Shown here: in pieces, positions 9,098-16,615 of the stretch | Layout: every line of letters starts with the position of its first letter | Numbering within the stretch: position 1 is the first letter of the stretch | Source of the DNA: an uncultured Shimia sp. | GTDB taxonomy: Bacteria; Pseudomonadota; Alphaproteobacteria; Rhodobacterales; Rhodobacteraceae | Assembly (NCBI RefSeq): GCF_947498095.1 | Contig: NZ_CANMJE010000008.1 | Coordinates: forward strand, 62,001-126,000 | Length of the DNA: 64,000 nt | Reading direction: 5' to 3' | Program-made: the position numbers and the translations under genes | Notes under the pieces: generated by a model | The model's input: only the letters and a program-made list of their open reading frames with translations | What the model was told of the DNA's origin: nothing | Databases searched by the model: none

Positions 9098-9685
9098 ATG
9101 ATTAAGAACACGATGATTAGGGGGCTGTTGTTCATTGTACCGGTGAGTGTGGCCGTCATTATTCTGGGACAACTATTCGGCCTTAGTATGAAAGTTGCCG
9201 TTGCGATGGACGCGTATATTCCCGCAGACCAAGTGGCAGGTGTTGCTATTTCAAACATATTGGCGCTGCTATTGGTCTTGATGTTTTGTTTCCTGGCCGG
9301 GCTGATTTCATACATTGCCTTTATCAATGACAAAGTGATCGTGTTTGATCGTGCTCTGTCTCAAAACATGCCTGGGTATTTGCTTGTGCGCAGTTTACTG
9401 GGCAGTCCGCAAGAAACGGAAAATGTTGTTGGAAACATCACTTCAGTCCTTGTGAAAGCAGAAAGCTGGGAACGTATTGGCTTTGAGATTGAGAGCTTCG
9501 ACGACAAAGTTATTGTCTTTTTCCCAAATCAGCCCTCTGTGGTGACCGGCGTTTCGGTGATTGTGCACGAAGATCAGGTGCAGAAGTTGACCGTCCCACC
9601 ACGTCAACTTTTTGGTTTCCTTCAGGTACACGGGCGTGGGTTGGGGGCGAAAGTCTCGCGGCCAGAAGCTGAGGAAACGGTGTGA
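9098..9685 (+). CDS. DUF502-like inner-membrane protein
   Basis: The ATG at 9098 has a strong ribosome-binding site (TTAGGAGAAA); the same frame runs upstream to 8960 but with non-coding-like sequence. The 195-residue protein has two membrane helices (about residues 8-30 and 48-75) and a C-terminal soluble domain of about 100 residues. The layout resembles DUF502 membrane proteins, which have two transmembrane helices followed by a cytoplasmic or periplasmic beta domain and no proven function. The soluble part includes 'KVIVFFPNQPSVVTGVSVIV', like the conserved 'v.v..pt.p.p.sG....v' stretch of that family. It follows the second MscS gene by 174 bases on the same strand. Confidence 0.55.
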   Translation: MIKNTMIRGLLFIVPVSVAVIILGQLFGLSMKVAVAMDAYIPADQVAGVAISNILALLLVLMFCFLAGLISYIAFINDKVIVFDRALSQNMPGYLLVRSLLGSPQETENVVGNITSVLVKAESWERIGFEIESFDDKVIVFFPNQPSVVTGVSVIVHEDQVQKLTVPPRQLFGFLQVHGRGLGAKVSRPEAEETV

Positions 9686-9796
9686 GCTTGTTGCAAACAC
9701 TGAGAATTACCACCGTTTCTGAAAGCGGAGTTGTCTCGGTATGTCAAAAGGAGAGCAAGGCTTTTGGGCTCGTGGCTAAGAGAGATTGGCAAGATA

Positions 9797-10927
9797 ATGA
9801 GTATCAAACACTTCAGTAATATAGTGGATTGGGTTCGAGGTTTTTTCACGGTTCTTTCGATTGTTGGTGTGCTTTCGTCCTGTTCCCGCGCTCCAGATCT
9901 GGTTGGTGTAGACAACTCCAAAATCCCCGCTGTTTCTGTCACGGAGGCAACGCGGCAAAAGATATTTATCACCACCACAAGGCAAGCCACAGAGGTTGTT
10001 GGTGCATTCTACTCTGGCCAGAGAGCTCCGGAACTGGGATTGGCATCAGTTGTCGTATCAATACCACCCAATCATGTTTCAGGAGAGTTAGAGCGCTCCA
10101 AGAGGATGCCACCCGACCCAAGAACTGAATTTGCTGTCATCGAACCAACAGTTTATCAGACCGAAGATGCATTTATCAGATCCCTGAATGGTGCGCTCGC
10201 CAAATTACCTCCAGGTGATCGCGACATTCTGTTCTTTGTGCATGGCTACAATAACACTATCAGCGACTCGATCCTTCGGCTGGCCCAGTTTGTAGAAGAC
10301 ACCGATTTTAAGGGGGTGCCGGTCTTGTTCTCTTGGGCGTCGGCGGCACAGCCGGTCAAGTATGTGTACGATCTGAATAGCGCTCTTGCTGCGCGTCCAC
10401 AGTTCTTGAAGGCCGCAGACCTCATTGTCAAAACCAAGGCAAATGGCGCGGACATATTTGCACACTCCATGGGCTCAATGCTGTTGATGGAAGCAATCGT
10501 CCTTGCCGAACAGGTCGGCAATTTCAACACCACTGGTCGCCTCAAATCCGTCATGATGGCATCTCCAGACATAGATATTGATGTGTTCCGGTCTCAATTG
10601 AGCTTGATAGACGAAGATCGCACCGACCTGTTTGTCCTGACATCAGAGGATGATAGCGCCCTTGGATTTTCTCGCAGAATTTCAGGTGGGGTAAGCCGGG
10701 TGGGCGCGTCCGACTCAGCCGAACTTGCCGAGCTTGGAGTGACTGTGATTGACCTCAGCAATATTGATGACTCGAAATCGGGTAGCCATTCAAAATTTGC
10801 AGGGTCGCCGGAGGTTGTGCAATTGATTGGTCAAGGCTTGAACAGCTCCAACCGTTTTGGGAGTAAATCAAACCACCCTTTTGAAACCATGATCTCTGGT
10901 CTACCTATAATAGTTGTATCAAACTGA
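9797..10927 (+). CDS. alpha/beta-hydrolase lipoprotein (DUF900-like)
   Basis: From the ATG at 9797 the protein has 376 residues. A lipobox V-L-S-S-C places a lipidated cysteine at residue 29, so the enzyme is probably membrane-anchored in the periplasm. The alpha/beta-hydrolase core carries an oxyanion-type HGYN at 149-152 and the nucleophile elbow F-A-H-S-M-G-S with S224. This arrangement is typical of the DUF900 esterase/lipase-like group ('vfvHGyn.....a..raaql..d..f.g.pv.fsWps'). The substrate is unknown; a lipid, lysophospholipid or peptidoglycan-linked ester is possible given the neighbours. A TTG at 9731 in frame is less likely because it would bury the signal peptide. It is the last gene of the envelope cluster. 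Confidence 0.8.
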   Translation: MSIKHFSNIVDWVRGFFTVLSIVGVLSSCSRAPDLVGVDNSKIPAVSVTEATRQKIFITTTRQATEVVGAFYSGQRAPELGLASVVVSIPPNHVSGELERSKRMPPDPRTEFAVIEPTVYQTEDAFIRSLNGALAKLPPGDRDILFFVHGYNNTISDSILRLAQFVEDTDFKGVPVLFSWASAAQPVKYVYDLNSALAARPQFLKAADLIVKTKANGADIFAHSMGSMLLMEAIVLAEQVGNFNTTGRLKSVMMASPDIDIDVFRSQLSLIDEDRTDLFVLTSEDDSALGFSRRISGGVSRVGASDSAELAELGVTVIDLSNIDDSKSGSHSKFAGSPEVVQLIGQGLNSSNRFGSKSNHPFETMISGLPIIVVSN

Positions 10928-10976
10928 AGGCGAATTGACCGTGAGGCTGTAAGCGATACTTGAACTGCGACTCCTA

Positions 10977-11696
10977 TTGCCTGTGAGGGTAGGGGCAAAC
11001 CGAGATCGCGGGGCTGCGCTTGGGTACGCTTCCAGTGAACTCAGGAAGCTTAATCAAGATGCTATCGCCATGATGGCAGCCGTACGGTCGGAAAGCGATC
11101 ACGCTCCGACGGTCATCAGTGCAAATATTGGACCGCGCGAAGATGCTTACGCCCCGGAAGCGCAAATGCACTCGGATGAGGCAGAACGCTATCACTCGGA
11201 GCAAATATCTGCATTGGCAGAGACAGATGTGGATGTGATCAGCGGATACACTTTGGCGTATCCATCCGAAGCGATTGGAATGGTTAGGGCGGTCCGCCGG
11301 TTTGGGCTTCCGGTGGTCATCTCTTTCACAGTGGAAACCGACGGGCGGTTGCCAACCGGAAAGTCACTAGAGGAGGCAATATCGGAGGTCGATCCTGCGA
11401 CTGACAACTATGCAGCCTACTTCATGATCAACTGCGCGCATCCTGAGCATTTCTCCGGAGTCCTCGAAGACGCACCGTGGATGCAGCGCGTAAGAGGTAT
11501 CATTGCCAATGCCTCACGCTGTAGCCATGCTGAACTTGACGAAGCCGAAGAATTGGACGACGGCAATCCAACCGAGTTGGGTGTGCAGTTGTCAGATATC
11601 AGACAAAGGTTCCCTCATATTCAGGTTTTGGGGGGATGTTGTGGCACCGACATGCGCCACATGAAGCAGATCGTGACTGCTTTCCGCACACCGTAA
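10977..11696 (+). pseudogene. homocysteine S-methyltransferase, 5'-truncated
   Basis: The 239 codons match the C-terminal two-thirds of the homocysteine S-methyltransferase (MmuM/BHMT) family. The visible family features are 'SANIGPREDAY', a first zinc-binding cysteine in I-N-C-A-H-P, and the paired zinc cysteines in G-G-C-C-G-T near the end. About 60-70 residues that normally open the barrel (D-G-G-M-G-T-E-L and the T-N-T-F/Y strand) are missing. Only 49 bases separate this frame from the stop of the previous gene, and an in-frame TAA lies at 10950, so the N-terminus cannot be upstream. No good ATG or ribosome-binding site is visible. It is most likely a decayed remnant, although a short functional product cannot be excluded. 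Confidence 0.7.
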
Positions 11697-11964
11697 GCCG
11701 ACATTAGCCGCGCTGTAGAATAATAGAGGTTGGGCTCAATGCTGCCGTTAGCCGCAGTTTGTACCAAGGTCCGTTGAGCGGGACTTTGAAGTCATTCGCA
11801 GGTTTTGGCTCAACTGGCGCTTCCGGCCCATAGCCGACCTAAGTAGTATGTACAGCGAACGTCTGGAAAGAGCCCATTTTCCTGAATTTCTGTCATGCAG
11901 CGAACGGCGGCATTTAGTAAGTTGATTGTGATCCGCTACTTTGATGAAGCGGTCTCATCCTTTG
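11697..11964. repeat. intergenic region with degenerate dispersed repeat
   Basis: This 268-base gap between two convergent genes has no credible reading frame. It contains short words that recur in the gaps at 13365, 18086 and 19940, such as CAGCGAACG (twice here, near 11857 and 11897) and GAGCCCATTTT near 11872. The pattern suggests a decayed copy of a dispersed intergenic repeat. No terminator with a T-run is visible. Confidence 0.4.
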
Positions 11965-13209
11965 TCAGAATAGCGACACGACCAACAAGATACAGCTGAT
12001 GATTGTCCCGCATACCGGTACCAGCAGTGGGATCGAAAAATGATCATCCGCAGGTTCGGCCCGGCGCTTGATGGCAACTAAAGCCAAATTGACACATACG
12101 AACACGCATAGAACGATTTGCGATGTCCACTCAGCAAGGCGTGCAATTGGTAGAAACAGACTGAGCCCGAGGATACAGACAGCGACAAATGCGGTGGCGA
12201 CAGATGGTGTATGAGTGTGGGCCGATAGTCGCGCAAAACAGGTGGGCAATCGACCACGATCAGCCATGCCATATATGACGCGAGACACCATGATCATCTG
12301 GATCAACACTCCATTCACGGTTGCCACGACAGCAATGGCTGTGAAGCTGATCTGCATTGCTTCTGGGGCATCAGCAAAGACGAGGGCCAATGGCGCGGAT
12401 GACCCCGCCAACGCCTCCATCGGGACTGCCATGGTCACTGCGATGCAAGTGGCCAAGTAGAGGATGGTCGCAATTACAAGCGTGTAGATGATCGCTTTTG
12501 GAATTGTTCGACGCGGTTCTTCAACCTCTTCTGCAACATTCACCATGTCTTCGAAACCGATGAACGCAAAAAAGGCGAGCACCGTCGCACTGATGATGCC
12601 AGTCCAGTGACTGCCCCATAATGGTGGTATCAAGTCTTTCGGAGAGACGCCCAGTCTCTCCGTCATGGCCATGCTCCAGCCAATCACAACAATCAGGCCA
12701 AGAATTTCGATGACTGTGACAATACCGGCGACGACAACAGATTGGGTGATCCCCCACCATGCCAGTAAACCCATCGTGGTCACGATTCCTAAGATGAGGG
12801 CGGAAGGTTGCACGCCTGTCAGGCTGCCCAAGTATCCGGAAGCCCCAACCGTGATGGCTGATGCCGAAACCAACCCTGAAATTGCAACGAGAATACCGAC
12901 TGCAGTTGCGAGATCCGCGCGGCCAAAGCCCGCATCCACGTAGGCGGACTCGCCGGCACTGACCGGATAACGTGTCGCGAGTTCAGCATAGGAGAAGGCT
13001 GTGAATCCGACGACACTCGCCGCGAGCAGAAATGCGACCCAAGCATATGGGCCAGCTTGTGCCGCAGTGACGCCAATCAGGACGTAAATCCCGGCGCCAA
13101 CAGTAACCCCCAGCCCGTAGAGTGTGAGAAGTGGAAGGGTCAATGACCGATTGAGTGACGTTGTCAGAGGTGCCTTGTCCTGCGCCAACGGGATTGGATT
13201 CTTGACCAT
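11965..13209 (-). CDS. APC-superfamily amino acid permease
   Basis: The protein imports or exchanges amino acids or amines across the inner membrane. From the ATG at 13209 (AAAGGCAGG about seven bases before it) it has 414 residues and about 12 membrane helices. The first helix carries the APC hallmark 'GLGVTVGAGIYVLIG', and helix 6 carries 'FFAFIGFEDMVNVAEEVEEP', the conserved sodium/substrate region of the APA/CAT group. An in-frame ATG at 13317 would add 36 hydrophilic residues and is less likely. It is flanked on both sides by degenerate intergenic repeats and points toward the truncated homocysteine methyltransferase. The substrate cannot be read from sequence. Confidence 0.85.
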   Translation of the reverse strand: MVKNPIPLAQDKAPLTTSLNRSLTLPLLTLYGLGVTVGAGIYVLIGVTAAQAGPYAWVAFLLAASVVGFTAFSYAELATRYPVSAGESAYVDAGFGRADLATAVGILVAISGLVSASAITVGASGYLGSLTGVQPSALILGIVTTMGLLAWWGITQSVVVAGIVTVIEILGLIVVIGWSMAMTERLGVSPKDLIPPLWGSHWTGIISATVLAFFAFIGFEDMVNVAEEVEEPRRTIPKAIIYTLVIATILYLATCIAVTMAVPMEALAGSSAPLALVFADAPEAMQISFTAIAVVATVNGVLIQMIMVSRVIYGMADRGRLPTCFARLSAHTHTPSVATAFVAVCILGLSLFLPIARLAEWTSQIVLCVFVCVNLALVAIKRRAEPADDHFSIPLLVPVCGTIISCILLVVSLF

Positions 13210-13364
13210 AGACCTGCCTTTGCGGGAGGTTAAACTGTTTGAAGCATTGGTAAGATAGAGGCGAAGATCAACTTCGGGATCAAAGGCGAGCTCTGAGCGA
13301 GCCAGTCCTTCGTTCAATCTTTAACAGAGCATTAAAGATCAGCATAGCAGACATTGGTGCGCCT

Positions 13365-13435
13365 GCAGCGAACGCACACTTTGTCCCGCGTAGCGGTCCT
13401 TCAGGTATTGCGCAGCTAAGGTCCGGTACGAGCCC
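13365..13435. repeat. dispersed intergenic repeat, copy B
   Basis: This stretch aligns without gaps to 18086-18152. GCAGCGAA, CTTTGTCCCGC and TTGCGCAGC occur at identical spacing, with exactly 43 bases from the first word to the last in both. Its last 22 bases (13414-13435) also match the reverse complement of 20043-20064 with two differences. It lies between the permease and the AA_synth gene and encodes nothing obvious. Confidence 0.65.
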
Positions 13436-13490
13436 GTTTTGCATGATGCAGCGTTTGAGCCTAATGGACGCTTAGAGAAATCCAACGCGA

Positions 13491-14042
13491 TCAAGTGGAA
13501 CTTGGGCCGGTTCCAACGCGCGGATGTGCACGTGTTCCGTCTGACAGTCCGACGCACAAAACGATTTCGTCTGCGCGCGGTGCGTCAGGCACCCAGAGCG
13601 TCATCGTGTCGATATGGTCAAATGACCATGCCTCGTCCTTGTGACCCAAAGGCAGATCAATCGACCCGCCCAGAACTCCAACCTTGTGATTGGACGGCAT
13701 CAGAGATTTGCCGCCACTGATGGCTGTCCGCACCGGTTTGCCAAGTGCGGGGTGCAACAAGGCCGCCCCGTGTTCCATCGCGCCCGAAGATCCGACAAGA
13801 GCGGCTTTGCCATAGCAGACAGCAGGTGCTCCCAGCATGTCCACAAGCTCCTTTGACAGCGACCTCCCAAGCCGCGCGCTAACGTCGAAAAGGGGCGACA
13901 AGTCGTCTTGATGAACTCCAGCGTATGGGTTTCTGACAACCGCCAATGCAGCAACGCGGGTGATCGGATCGCACGCCTGACCCATTTCATCTGCGGTAAT
14001 GAATTCCTTGATTAAAGTCGTTTTCCGAATGTCCATCATCAC
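13491..14042 (-). CDS. AA_synth (DUF1185) family protein
   Basis: The 183-residue protein matches the small 'amino acid synthesis' (AA_synth/DUF1185) family. Recognisable parts are 'RVAALAVVRNPYAG' near residue 28, 'VCYGKAALVGSSGAMEHGAA' near 75-95, and the 'PHPRVG'-like ending (here A-H-P-R-V-G). Biochemistry is not established for this family despite its name. The ATG overlaps the stop of the MFS gene by four bases, giving the order SnoaL-like, MFS, AA_synth on the minus strand with translational coupling throughout. A role in handling a small imported or exported compound is plausible. The C-terminus ends just before a degenerate repeat region. Confidence 0.75.
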   Translation of the reverse strand: MMMDIRKTTLIKEFITADEMGQACDPITRVAALAVVRNPYAGVHQDDLSPLFDVSARLGRSLSKELVDMLGAPAVCYGKAALVGSSGAMEHGAALLHPALGKPVRTAISGGKSLMPSNHKVGVLGGSIDLPLGHKDEAWSFDHIDTMTLWVPDAPRADEIVLCVGLSDGTRAHPRVGTGPSST

Positions 14043-15214
14043 ACTTTCCTTGCCTGTCTCATCACAAGCGCACCTTTGAAAAACTGGAATGCAATGCCTA
14101 GCGGCACCACAACAGCAAAGAGGGTCATTGCAAGAAACAATGGGCCTTGCGGATTGCCAGTCGCGTCAAGGATCGCACCGGCCAAAGGCGGCGTGAACCA
14201 CATTATTGCATAGTAAACCGTAAAGAATACACCCATGCCAAAGGCCCTAACCTGGGGCCGCATGGCTTGCCCCGCCATTGCCATGATAACTCCTGCCGGT
14301 GCCATGCCGATCAGTCCAAACAGAACGCTTGCGCCAACGCCAACGCCAGGCAGGCCAAGTAACAATAGCGCTGCGATGGCACCGCCCATGCAGACAGCCA
14401 AGACTATGTTTCGTCCACCAATTCGATCCACGATCTGTCCGCAGGCCGCACCGGAAAAGATCATGATCCAGCTGCCGGCACTGATGATGCCAGCGGCAGC
14501 AATAGCGGTTTGGCCATGGCCCTCAAGAACCTTTGGCGCAAAGGCCAGATAGGTGACGTAGGCGGCGTTAAAGACGCCCCAGGCCGCCGCCGCACACAAG
14601 ATCAAACGCCATTCCTGTCTTGTCAGCGAGATCCGTGTACCGCCCCTCGCGTCCGGCAAATCATGCGGCGGACGGTAAAGTAAATGGACCCCTAGCGCCG
14701 CGATCACGCAATAGATGGAAGCAACCTGAAACGGGATTTGCCAGCCGTATGTCTGGGCTAACCAGGCGTGGCCAACTTGTCCCATAGCGATCCCGAAAGG
14801 CCAACTCATCACAAGGATGCTCATGGCCGTGGCAATCTCGCGTCCTTCGAACCAATCCGCGACCATCTTGGTAAAATAGAGCGTTGTGAAAAGAAAACCG
14901 GCGCCAGCAAAAAGGCGGCCCATTCCTATGACCCAGCTGTCCGTCGCAAGCGACGAAGCGGTCCCACCCAACGCCAATGCGCATAGGCCTAGCACCACCA
15001 TGATCCGGTCTGAAACATAACGCCCCCAATACCCGGCAGGTATAGCGAGGAATAAACCGGGTGCCATGAACAGCCCAATCAGGAAACCAATATCTGCATA
15101 GCTGAGTCCGAAGGCGATGACTAGTTCATCGCCAACGGAAGCTACGGTTTGAAACTGAAACCCGAGTCCGACACGCGCAAAAAACAGCAACCCCAGAATG
15201 CGCCAGCGCATCAT
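14039..15214 (-). CDS. MFS transporter
   Basis: This 391-residue protein has 12 predicted membrane helices. MFS features include a loop 2-3 motif 'GRYVSDRIMVVLG' near residue 65 and a related 'GQIVDRIGGRNIV' at about residue 260. The layout resembles the CynX/NimT or sugar-phosphate-like MFS branches, and no substrate can be assigned. It overlaps both neighbours by four bases, which indicates one mRNA with coupled translation. The operon is divergent from the two LuxR-type regulators that begin at 15809. Confidence 0.85.
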   Translation of the reverse strand: MMRWRILGLLFFARVGLGFQFQTVASVGDELVIAFGLSYADIGFLIGLFMAPGLFLAIPAGYWGRYVSDRIMVVLGLCALALGGTASSLATDSWVIGMGRLFAGAGFLFTTLYFTKMVADWFEGREIATAMSILVMSWPFGIAMGQVGHAWLAQTYGWQIPFQVASIYCVIAALGVHLLYRPPHDLPDARGGTRISLTRQEWRLILCAAAAWGVFNAAYVTYLAFAPKVLEGHGQTAIAAAGIISAGSWIMIFSGAACGQIVDRIGGRNIVLAVCMGGAIAALLLLGLPGVGVGASVLFGLIGMAPAGVIMAMAGQAMRPQVRAFGMGVFFTVYYAIMWFTPPLAGAILDATGNPQGPLFLAMTLFAVVVPLGIAFQFFKGALVMRQARKV

Positions 15215-15624
15215 ACCCAGCCAAGCCCGCGCAGCGCATGCACGTCGTTCCAGATTTTGGTCATATGGCTAATTTTTTCGCCGTCAAACTGCATGACATA
15301 GGCGTAATCCGAGACAACGGTTTTGCCCGTCGGCGCAACTGGTCCACCTTCCCCGGTTTGCGTACCGTGAAATTCGGCGGCGGCAACAACGGTGCCGCGC
15401 GTTTCGTCTGCCGCAAAAGCCGTCAGCTTGTAGCGGCTATCCGGTACGGGGGTCAGAAGCCCCTTCATCCACTCAGCGTATTCAGCAAGGGTGGTCGTTT
15501 CTGCCAGAGCGTCAGCTTGACAGGAAAAACGCGCCCCTTCGTGGCAAAAAAGCTTGCAGCCTTCCCACCCTTTGCCGGTTTCGCAGGCTTCGAAAAATGA
15601 TTTTGCTGTTTCATACTGTGTCAC
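15211..15624 (-). CDS. SnoaL/NTF2-like small protein
   Basis: The GTG at 15624 is preceded by GGAGGAC, which fixes this start. The 137-residue protein looks like a SnoaL-type alpha+beta barrel: the N-terminal helix 'ETAKSFFEACETGKGW', a central 'LAEYAEWMKGLL' and the closing strand 'GEKISHMTKIWNDVHAL' follow the fold's usual order. Such proteins are cyclases, isomerases, hydrolases or binding proteins. It is the first gene of the three-gene operon with the MFS and AA_synth genes. An inverted ATTGA/TCAAT pair lies in the shared promoter region near 15639-15658. Confidence 0.7.
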   Translation of the reverse strand: MTQYETAKSFFEACETGKGWEGCKLFCHEGARFSCQADALAETTTLAEYAEWMKGLLTPVPDSRYKLTAFAADETRGTVVAAAEFHGTQTGEGGPVAPTGKTVVSDYAYVMQFDGEKISHMTKIWNDVHALRGLGWV

Positions 15625-15808
15625 TGTGCTGTCCTCCGCATTGATTTGATGGTGTCAATGTAGATCAGCTTTCGATGTGCTAGGAATCGTGCAGATGCTG
15701 TATAATCTGCGTTCTGAGTGCAGTATTCAAACTACAGCATTTGCAGGATTGCTTGTTGAGCGCATTCTTACCAAACTCAGTACAAGGTCTTTTTGCGGAG
15801 TATTATGG

Positions 15809-16615
15809 GTGTCTGAACAATCAAGTCTCAGCCAAAGGGAATTGCAGATTGCGCAATCTTATGCGGGTGGCGAGACCTATCAGACAATCGCCGACACGCT
15901 TTGCATTGCACCTTCCACCGTGCGGACGCATCTTGCGACCATCTACCGCAAGCTTGAAGTATCCTCGAAACTGGAGCTTGCAACCCATCTAAATGGCGAA
16001 GCCCCACAGCCCCGCAGCCCATCGGAAATGGCTGCCGTGGTTTCGGAACTGGCGTTGAGCCTCGAAGAAGCAATCAGCCGGGAAAAAGCGTTGAGCGAAG
16101 TGTTGCGGATCATAAGTGCGGCCCAAGGTGATCTGGACGCAGTTATGCCGCTAATCCTGACCTATGCATTAGAACTTTGCGACGCGGAGTTTGGCATCCT
16201 GTTCGAATATCAGCAAAACGGAAAGTTCCTTGCCAATCACACAGTCGGAATTCCGAAACCGTTTCGAGCCTGGCTGGACGCGCAAGGTGTCTTCACTGTC
16301 AGCTCCGAAACGGGTCTTGGCCGTATGAGTAATCAGCGTGAGATCATCAGTATCATCGACGTCAAATCAGAGGCGATTTACCAGACCGACGATCCTTTGC
16401 GCTATGCCACTGCCGATCTTGGCGGGGCGCGGTCCTTTGTTGCAATCCCCATGCTTGCCGGTAACAATTTGGTTGGCGCATTCACGATCTATCGCCAGAC
16501 CGTCCGACCTTTTTCCGAAGACACTACTCGGCTAGCACAGATGTTTGCGGCCCAAAGCGTGATCGCATTAGAGAACGCGCGCATGATCCATGCGATACAG
16601 GCGGCGCATTCGTGA
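15809..16615 (+). CDS. LuxR-type HTH (N-terminal) plus GAF domain regulator
   Basis: Read from the GTG at 15809 (GGAG about nine bases upstream), the protein has 268 residues. The frame is open to a GTG at 15677, but the extra residues look non-coding. The LuxR/GerE helix-turn-helix is at the N-terminus (about residues 7-57, core 'APSTVRTHLATIYRKL'), which is the reverse of the usual order. A short coiled segment follows (about 75-100), then a GAF-like sensor domain (about 105-265, with 'ARSFVAIPMLAGNNLVGAF'). Its stop overlaps the next gene's GTG, and that gene carries a nearly identical HTH. The pair probably acts together on the divergent operon. Confidence 0.8.
   Translation: MSEQSSLSQRELQIAQSYAGGETYQTIADTLCIAPSTVRTHLATIYRKLEVSSKLELATHLNGEAPQPRSPSEMAAVVSELALSLEEAISREKALSEVLRIISAAQGDLDAVMPLILTYALELCDAEFGILFEYQQNGKFLANHTVGIPKPFRAWLDAQGVFTVSSETGLGRMSNQREIISIIDVKSEAIYQTDDPLRYATADLGGARSFVAIPMLAGNNLVGAFTIYRQTVRPFSEDTTRLAQMFAAQSVIALENARMIHAIQAAHS

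Noticed and set aside
10977-13209. A methionine-salvage pair (S-methylmethionine permease plus homocysteine methyltransferase)
   Set aside because: The permease and the methyltransferase remnant lie on opposite strands facing each other, and the APC substrate cannot be read. The link is too weak to claim.
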